DNA of 64,000 nucleotides from Isoptericola chiayiensis. Its GTDB lineage: Bacteria; Actinomycetota; Actinomycetes; Actinomycetales; Cellulomonadaceae. Shown here piece by piece: positions 59,710-64,000 of the stretch; position 1 is the stretch's first letter; every line of letters starts with the position of its first letter. The notes beneath the pieces were generated by a model. It did no database searches. It had not been told where the DNA came from and saw only the letters and a program-made list of their open reading frames with translations. The stretch covers positions 1 to 64,000 of the forward strand of contig NZ_JABEZT010000010.1 of assembly GCF_013149805.1 (NCBI RefSeq). The letters run 5' to 3'. The position numbers were made by a program, and so were the translations under genes.

Positions 59710-61599
59710 TCAGGGGGTGACGATGGCGAAGTCCGGGTCGCCGTCGTCCAGGACCGCGGCAAGTCGTCCGATCACGCTCTCGTCGCCGGTGACCTCCATC
59801 CCGGCGGCAGCCAGCACCTCCGACGTCACGGTCCCGCCGGCCAGCACCGGCAGCGCTCCCTGCGTCCCCGTCAGGGTCGCGTCCGCCGCGCCGCGCTGCG
59901 CCGAGGTGCTGTAGGTGAGCGCCCCGTGCCGGAGACGGAGGCGATACCGGGAGTCGACGTCGGTGAGGACCACGTCGATCGTCAGCGACTCGTCCCAAGA
60001 CCGCGGCCCGTCGATGCGGACGGCGAGGGCGTCGAACAGCATCTGCGGCGTGAGGTTCGAGATGATGTCCGGCGCCGCCGTCGTCGTCGGAGTACCGAAC
60101 TGTCCCTCCCGCAGTTCCGTCGCCCCCGACAGGTAGAAGTTGCGCCACGTGCCGTTCTCCGACCCGTACCCGAGCTGCTCGTAGGTGTCCGCCAGGAGCT
60201 CCCGTGCCGTCGCGTGGTCCGGCTGAGCGAAGACGACGTGGTTCGCGAGCTCTGCCGCCCACCGGAAGTCGCCGCCGTCGAACGCCTCGCGGGCACCGGC
60301 GACGACGGCGTCGGCGCCGCCGCCGAGCGCGACGTACCGCCGCGCCCGCTCCACGGGTGGGTGCTCCCACAGGTGCGCGGGGTTGCCGTCGAACCAGCCC
60401 ATGTACCGCTGGTAGATCGCCTTGACGTTGTGGCTGACCGAGCCGTAGTAGCCGCGCGCGTTCCACGCGTTCTCCAGCACGGGCGGCAGGTGGATCTGCT
60501 CGGCGATCTCCGGCCCCGTCAGCCCCTGGTTGAGCATCCGCAACGTCTGGTCGTGCAGGTAGGCGTACAGGTCGCGCTGGTTCTCGAGGAAGGTCACCGC
60601 GCGTTCCTGACCCCACGTGGGCCAGTGGTGCGAGGAGAACACCACCTCGAGGTCCTGCCCGAACAGGTCGATCGTCTCGGTGAGGTACCTCGACCACGAG
60701 TTCGGGTCGCGGACCACGGCACCGCGCAGCGTCAACAGGTTGTGCTGGGTGTGGGTGGCGTCCTCCGCGGCGCACAGGGCGCGGTGGTCCGGGAAGTAGA
60801 ACAGCATCTCCGCCGGGGCCTCGGTGTCCGGGGCCATCTGGAAGACGATGCGGACGCCGTCGACGGTCTCCTCCTGGCCCGTCGTCGTGATGTCGAGCGT
60901 GGGGCGGATCAGGGTGACGGTCCCGGTGGACGTGGTCTGGCCCAGGCCGGCGCCGACCTGGCCCTGCGGCCCACGGGCGAGCGCCGCCCCGTACATGAAG
61001 CCCGCCCGACGCGACATCGCCGTGCCGGCGTACACGTTCTCCGACACGGCGTGCTCGGTGAAGCCGGCGGGCGCGAGGACGGCGACACGTCCGGCGTCGA
61101 CGTCCTCCTGCGTGGTCACGCCCTTGACGCCACCGAAGTGGTCGACGTGGGAGTGGGTGTAGATCACGCCGGTGACCGGCCGGTCGCCGCGGTGCTCGCG
61201 GTAGAGCTCCAGCGCCGCTGCGGCGGTCTCGGTGGAGATCAGCGGGTCGATGACGACCACGCCCGTGTCGCCCTCGACGAACGTGACGTTGGAGAGGTCG
61301 AACCCGCGCACCTGGTAGATCCCCGGCACCACCTCGAACAGCCCCTGCTCGACGACCAGCCGCGACTGCCGCCACAGGCTCGGGTTCACGGTGTCCGGGG
61401 CGTCACCGTCGAGGAACGCGTACGAGTCGGCGTCCCACACGACCCGACCGTCGTCGGCGGTGACCGTGCCGGGCGTGCGACGGGCGATCAGACCGCGCGA
61501 GGCGTCGTCGAAGGCGCGGGTGTCGTCGAAGGGGAGGCGCTCGCGGATCTCCTGCTGCTGGCGCGCGACAGTGGGAGATGCGGGGCGGGGAGTCGGCAT
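59710..61599 (-). CDS. Metallo-beta-lactamase-fold alkylsulfatase (SdsA1-like)
   Basis: A 629-residue hydrolase releasing sulfate from alkyl sulfates such as dodecyl sulfate. The N-terminal metallo-beta-lactamase domain has 'VIYTHSHVDHFGGVKGV' (two-zinc motif, near residue 160), 'APAGFTEHAVSENVYAGTAM' and 'SSHHWPTWGQE'. A helical dimerisation domain ('ARGYYGSVSHNVKAIYQRYM') and a C-terminal SCP2-like domain follow. It lacks a signal peptide, whereas Pseudomonas SdsA1 is secreted. ATG 61599 follows GATCCT by six bases; the frame from 61683 runs through a palindrome. Relics of a second copy lie just downstream. Confidence 0.93.
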   Translation of the reverse strand: MPTPRPASPTVARQQQEIRERLPFDDTRAFDDASRGLIARRTPGTVTADDGRVVWDADSYAFLDGDAPDTVNPSLWRQSRLVVEQGLFEVVPGIYQVRGFDLSNVTFVEGDTGVVVIDPLISTETAAAALELYREHRGDRPVTGVIYTHSHVDHFGGVKGVTTQEDVDAGRVAVLAPAGFTEHAVSENVYAGTAMSRRAGFMYGAALARGPQGQVGAGLGQTTSTGTVTLIRPTLDITTTGQEETVDGVRIVFQMAPDTEAPAEMLFYFPDHRALCAAEDATHTQHNLLTLRGAVVRDPNSWSRYLTETIDLFGQDLEVVFSSHHWPTWGQERAVTFLENQRDLYAYLHDQTLRMLNQGLTGPEIAEQIHLPPVLENAWNARGYYGSVSHNVKAIYQRYMGWFDGNPAHLWEHPPVERARRYVALGGGADAVVAGAREAFDGGDFRWAAELANHVVFAQPDHATARELLADTYEQLGYGSENGTWRNFYLSGATELREGQFGTPTTTAAPDIISNLTPQMLFDALAVRIDGPRSWDESLTIDVVLTDVDSRYRLRLRHGALTYSTSAQRGAADATLTGTQGALPVLAGGTVTSEVLAAAGMEVTGDESVIGRLAAVLDDGDPDFAIVTP

Positions 61600-61676
61600 G
61601 TCGTCAGGATCGCAGCGGACGCCCCGGCACGCGCGCGAAGAACGGTAGGTCCGACGACACCGAGGAAGGGGTCGGA

Positions 61677-61734
61677 TCGGCACGGTGCGGCCGGATCGGT
61701 ACGACCTCGTACCGATCCGGCCTCGCCCTGCCGA
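61677..61734. repeat. 58-bp nested palindrome, copy E3
   Basis: It has the same layout as E1 and E2. Here the inner unit is TCGGTA with TACCGA instead of TCGGCA with TGCCGA, so a C-G pair became T-A on both sides. A perfect 16-bp stem (61689-61704 with 61707-61722) closes on a 2-base loop. It sits between the DyP 3' end and the alkylsulfatase 5' end. Confidence 0.8.
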
Positions 61735-61757
61735 CCCGGGGCGCCGTCAGATGTGTG

Positions 61758-63011
61758 TCACGCCTCGAGCAGCGCCTGGCCCAGGTACTCCCCGTCACGG
61801 GCGCCGGGCGGGACGGCGAACACCGCCGACCCGATCGGCGTCGTCCAGATGTTCAGCAGGTCCGCCTCGTCGAGCTTGCGCTGGACCGGCACGAACTGCC
61901 GGTCCACGTCCGCCTGGAACGTCACGAACACCAGGCCCGACGCCGACAGCTCACCCGGGCCGGGCGCGTCGTCGTAGTTGTAGGCCCGGCGCAGGAACCG
62001 TTCCGCCGCGTTCTCGGTACGGGCGCGGCGGATGTGCGCGATCGGGTTGATCACGTCCAGCCCGTTCGGGCCCTTGGCTTCCAGGTCCGGCTCGTCGTGC
62101 TCGGCCGTACCGGTCAGCGGGGACCCGTCGGCGAGGCGCCGGCCCACGGCCTGCTCCCGCCCGGCCCGGTCCAGCTCGTCCCACGTGTCGAGGTTCATGG
62201 CGATGCGGCGCACCACCATGGACGTGCCGCCGGCGAGCCAGCCGCCGGCGGCGTCGGTGTGCCACACCAGCCCCGGGTCGACGCCGGTGTCCACGTTGCG
62301 GGTGCCGTCCACCTGGCCCATGAGGTTGCGCATCGTGGTGCCGGGCTTCGTGGTGCCGGGAGCCCGGCGGAAGCCACGCTGCACCCAGCGGACGGTGGTG
62401 AACGTGCGGGCCTCCTTGACGAGCAGCCGCACCGCGTGGGACACGGTCACCTCGTCGTCGGCGCACACCTGCAGGATCAGGTCGCCGTCGTTCCACCGGT
62501 CCTCGAGCCGGTCGACGTCGAACGCGGGCAGCGGCCGCAGCCAGGACGGGCGGCGGTCCTCCAGCCCGGCCGCGGTGAACACCGCCGGGCCGTACCCGAG
62601 GGTCACCGTGAGACGGGCCGGCACCTGGGCCAGCTCGGGTTCGGTGTCGGTCAGGCCGGCCTTCCCGGCCGCGAGGCGGTCGACGTCGTCGGTCCAGATG
62701 CCCATGAGCCGGATCAGCGCGTCCCGGTCGACGCCGTCGGCCAGGTCGAGCGCGACGAACGCCGCGAACGACTGCGGCGGGGTGTCGACGCCGGCCTGAT
62801 GCGGGCCACGGAAGGGGACGGTCGCCCGGCCGTCGGCGTCCGCCGGTGGTGCTGCCGGAGCCTCGGTCGCCTGGGCCGCGTCCCACGCCGACCGACCACC
62901 GAGGGCCAGGGCCGCGCCGCCGAGCGCGGCGGCACCACCCCGCAGGAACGACCGGCGCGACGACCCGGACGACGTTGCGGGCCGGACGTCCCGCTCGTCG
63001 TCGGCGCTCAC
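61758..63011 (-). CDS. Dye-decolorizing (DyP-type) heme peroxidase, Tat-exported
   Basis: A 417-residue peroxidase with a Tat signal ('SRRSFLRGGAAALGGAALAL'). The core shows 'LTVTLGYGPAVFTAAGL', 'NDGDLILQVCADDEVTVSHA', the distal 'MGQVDGTRNVDT' (the GxxDG motif with catalytic Asp) and the proximal heme histidine, probably in 'VINPIAHIRRAR'. It should be exported folded with heme and reduce peroxide outside the membrane. GTG 63011 overlaps the stop of the PCu(A)C gene (GTGA). In Streptomyces lividans the related DtpA works with the copper chaperone ECuC and Sco, a fitting parallel. Confidence 0.95.
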   Translation of the reverse strand: MSADDERDVRPATSSGSSRRSFLRGGAAALGGAALALGGRSAWDAAQATEAPAAPPADADGRATVPFRGPHQAGVDTPPQSFAAFVALDLADGVDRDALIRLMGIWTDDVDRLAAGKAGLTDTEPELAQVPARLTVTLGYGPAVFTAAGLEDRRPSWLRPLPAFDVDRLEDRWNDGDLILQVCADDEVTVSHAVRLLVKEARTFTTVRWVQRGFRRAPGTTKPGTTMRNLMGQVDGTRNVDTGVDPGLVWHTDAAGGWLAGGTSMVVRRIAMNLDTWDELDRAGREQAVGRRLADGSPLTGTAEHDEPDLEAKGPNGLDVINPIAHIRRARTENAAERFLRRAYNYDDAPGPGELSASGLVFVTFQADVDRQFVPVQRKLDEADLLNIWTTPIGSAVFAVPPGARDGEYLGQALLEA

Positions 63012-63613
63012 GAGTCGGAGTCCTCCTCGTGGTCGGAGTGGTCCATGTCCTCGTGGTCCATCTCGTCCATCTCGGACTCGGGGTCGTACTCCTCTTGCGC
63101 ACCGGAGAAGGAGCGGGCCGGGGCGGTGACCTCCAGCTCGGAGCCGTCCTCGGTGACGAGCGTGATCGAGACGTCGACGCCGGGCTCGATCGGGCCGGTG
63201 AGGTCCATGAGCATCACGTGGTCGCCGCCGGGCGCGAGCTCGTGCTCCCCGCCGGCCGGGACCACGAACCCGCCGTCCTTCTCCTGCATGGTCATGGAGC
63301 CGCTGTCGTCGGTGACGACCTCGTGCAGCTCGACCATCCCGGCGACGTCGGTCTGCGCCGACGTGACGACGACGTCGGTGTCGGAGTCGTTGACGAGGGT
63401 GCCGAACGCGGACGTCATCCCCTCGTCGACGGCCTTGACCCACGGGTCGGTGACGGACAGGGCGTCGGCCTGCATGTGTTGTTCAGGCTGCTCGGTTCCG
63501 GCGTCGTCGGCACCGGCCTCGGCGTCGGAGGCGCAGCCGGCGAGCGCAGCCGTCAGGGCGAGGGCGGTCAGGGGGGCGAGGGTGCGCGCGGTGCGCGTGC
63601 GGACGGTGTGCAC
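63008..63613 (-). CDS. PCu(A)C copper chaperone lipoprotein
   Basis: A 201-residue exported protein. The signal peptide ends in lipobox 'TAALAGC'. The PCu(A)C cupredoxin-like domain has 'VTDPWVKAVDEGMTSAFGTL', 'MVELHEVVTDDSGSMTM' and 'GEHELAPGGDHVMLMDL', which supply the His and Met ligands of an H(M)X10MX21HXM-like site. A C-terminal tail rich in Met, Asp and His ('MDEMDHEDMDHSDHEEDSDS') could hold extra copper. AGGAGA before GTG 63613 fixes the start. It is coupled to the DyP gene and probably delivers Cu(I) outside the membrane. Confidence 0.92.
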   Translation of the reverse strand: MHTVRTRTARTLAPLTALALTAALAGCASDAEAGADDAGTEQPEQHMQADALSVTDPWVKAVDEGMTSAFGTLVNDSDTDVVVTSAQTDVAGMVELHEVVTDDSGSMTMQEKDGGFVVPAGGEHELAPGGDHVMLMDLTGPIEPGVDVSITLVTEDGSELEVTAPARSFSGAQEEYDPESEMDEMDHEDMDHSDHEEDSDS

Positions 63614-63751
63614 AGGTGTCTCCTGAGGGTGTGGGTGGGCGCGCGCCGGCACGGTGCGGGCGCGCGGTGGCGCTGAGGAAGCGGCCTCACCACACAGGGC
63701 AGGAGCACGACGCCGGCCGGTCGGCCGGGTGCGTGCGTCAGGAAGCTGTGC

Positions 63752-64000
63752 TCAGGCGAGGGCCGCGGCGGGCGCGGGCGGACCGCGCCGCGGTGCCACG
63801 GTGGTCAGGAGGACCCAGCGGGGCAGCGCGGGGGCGGCGGCGAGCACCGGCGTCGTGCGCGCCGTGGGTGCGGGACGGAAGACGCCCGCCACCGCGGGCA
63901 GCAGCCACGTCCACACGGTGTGCGCGAGGCGTCCGGCGCGCTCCCCGGCGCTGAGCAGCACCGCGGTGACGACGACGGCGGCCGCGTGCGCGGCGAGCAT
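63752..64000 (-). CDS. C-terminal part of a membrane protein, cut by the window edge
   Basis: At least 82 residues with a helix of type 'AHAAAVVVTAVLLSAGERAG' and a Pro/Ala-rich C-terminus ('LPRWVLLTTVAPRRGPPAPA'). The frame is open to the last base; the ATG at 64000 may be internal, since small membrane proteins beside exported copper genes usually have several helices before this point. It reads in the same direction as the PCu(A)C-DyP pair, 138 bases upstream, so it may belong to the same copper-handling operon. The function is unknown. Confidence 0.6.
   Translation of the reverse strand: MLAAHAAAVVVTAVLLSAGERAGRLAHTVWTWLLPAVAGVFRPAPTARTTPVLAAAPALPRWVLLTTVAPRRGPPAPAAALA

Overview
The window is high-GC DNA with dense, short-spaced, translationally coupled genes, many of them starting with GTG. 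It looks like an actinobacterial chromosome, most likely Micrococcales near the Cellulomonadaceae/Promicromonosporaceae. That placement is inference from gene content: DUF5926, DUF6510, CsoR-type copper control, a lysine-tailed HU, and a DyP/PCu(A)C pair as in Streptomyces. No prophage, IS transposase, CRISPR array, rRNA or tRNA was seen. About twenty genes have a TANNNT-like -10 hexamer ending 6-8 nt before the start codon, so leaderless transcription appears common.

Layout. 0.4-8.7 kb: HTH regulator, endonuclease IV, two SHOCT-tailed membrane peptides, a PdxK-type kinase, PEP carboxylase, CutC, a 5'-3' exonuclease and a CrcB fluoride-channel pair. 8.7-25.7 kb: ECF sigma factor, GAF-SpoIIE phosphatase, MalY-type lyase, D,D-carboxypeptidase, lipoprotein transpeptidase, amidohydrolase, NAD synthetase, CopC, HU and a large YbhN/MprF-like membrane protein. 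25.9-36.4 kb: a peptide ABC importer, a CPBP protease, an SPFH/ribbon-helix-helix pair and a self-regulated ABC-2 exporter operon. 36.5-40.0 kb: a csoR-copZ-copA copper operon behind a CsoR box. 41.7-52.2 kb: a heme cluster (hemC-D-B-L, hemE-hemY and divergent hemA) interrupted by a secreted repeat protein, mgsA and a spermidine-synthase-like gene. 52.4-59.3 kb: PLDc_N/SHOCT protein, Ppx/GppA, CoA-transferase, VOC protein, DUF5926, a GT2 glycosyltransferase and a molybdo-oxidoreductase/FAD-reductase/DUF6510 operon. 59.3-64 kb: relics of a collapsed tandem duplication, an alkylsulfatase, a Tat-exported DyP peroxidase, a PCu(A)C copper chaperone and a cut-off membrane protein.

The most unusual content is dispersed palindromic DNA of fixed length. 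(1) A 61-bp palindrome lies in the same reading frame inside copA and a CoA-transferase gene, encoding a shared peptide; this resembles the in-frame Rickettsia palindromic elements. (2) A 72-bp palindrome occurs three times, always at gene 3' ends. (3) A 58-bp nested palindrome occurs three times, with compensatory stem changes. Single large palindromes at 48.1 and 52.8 kb may belong to further families. These elements are the best candidates for something undescribed.
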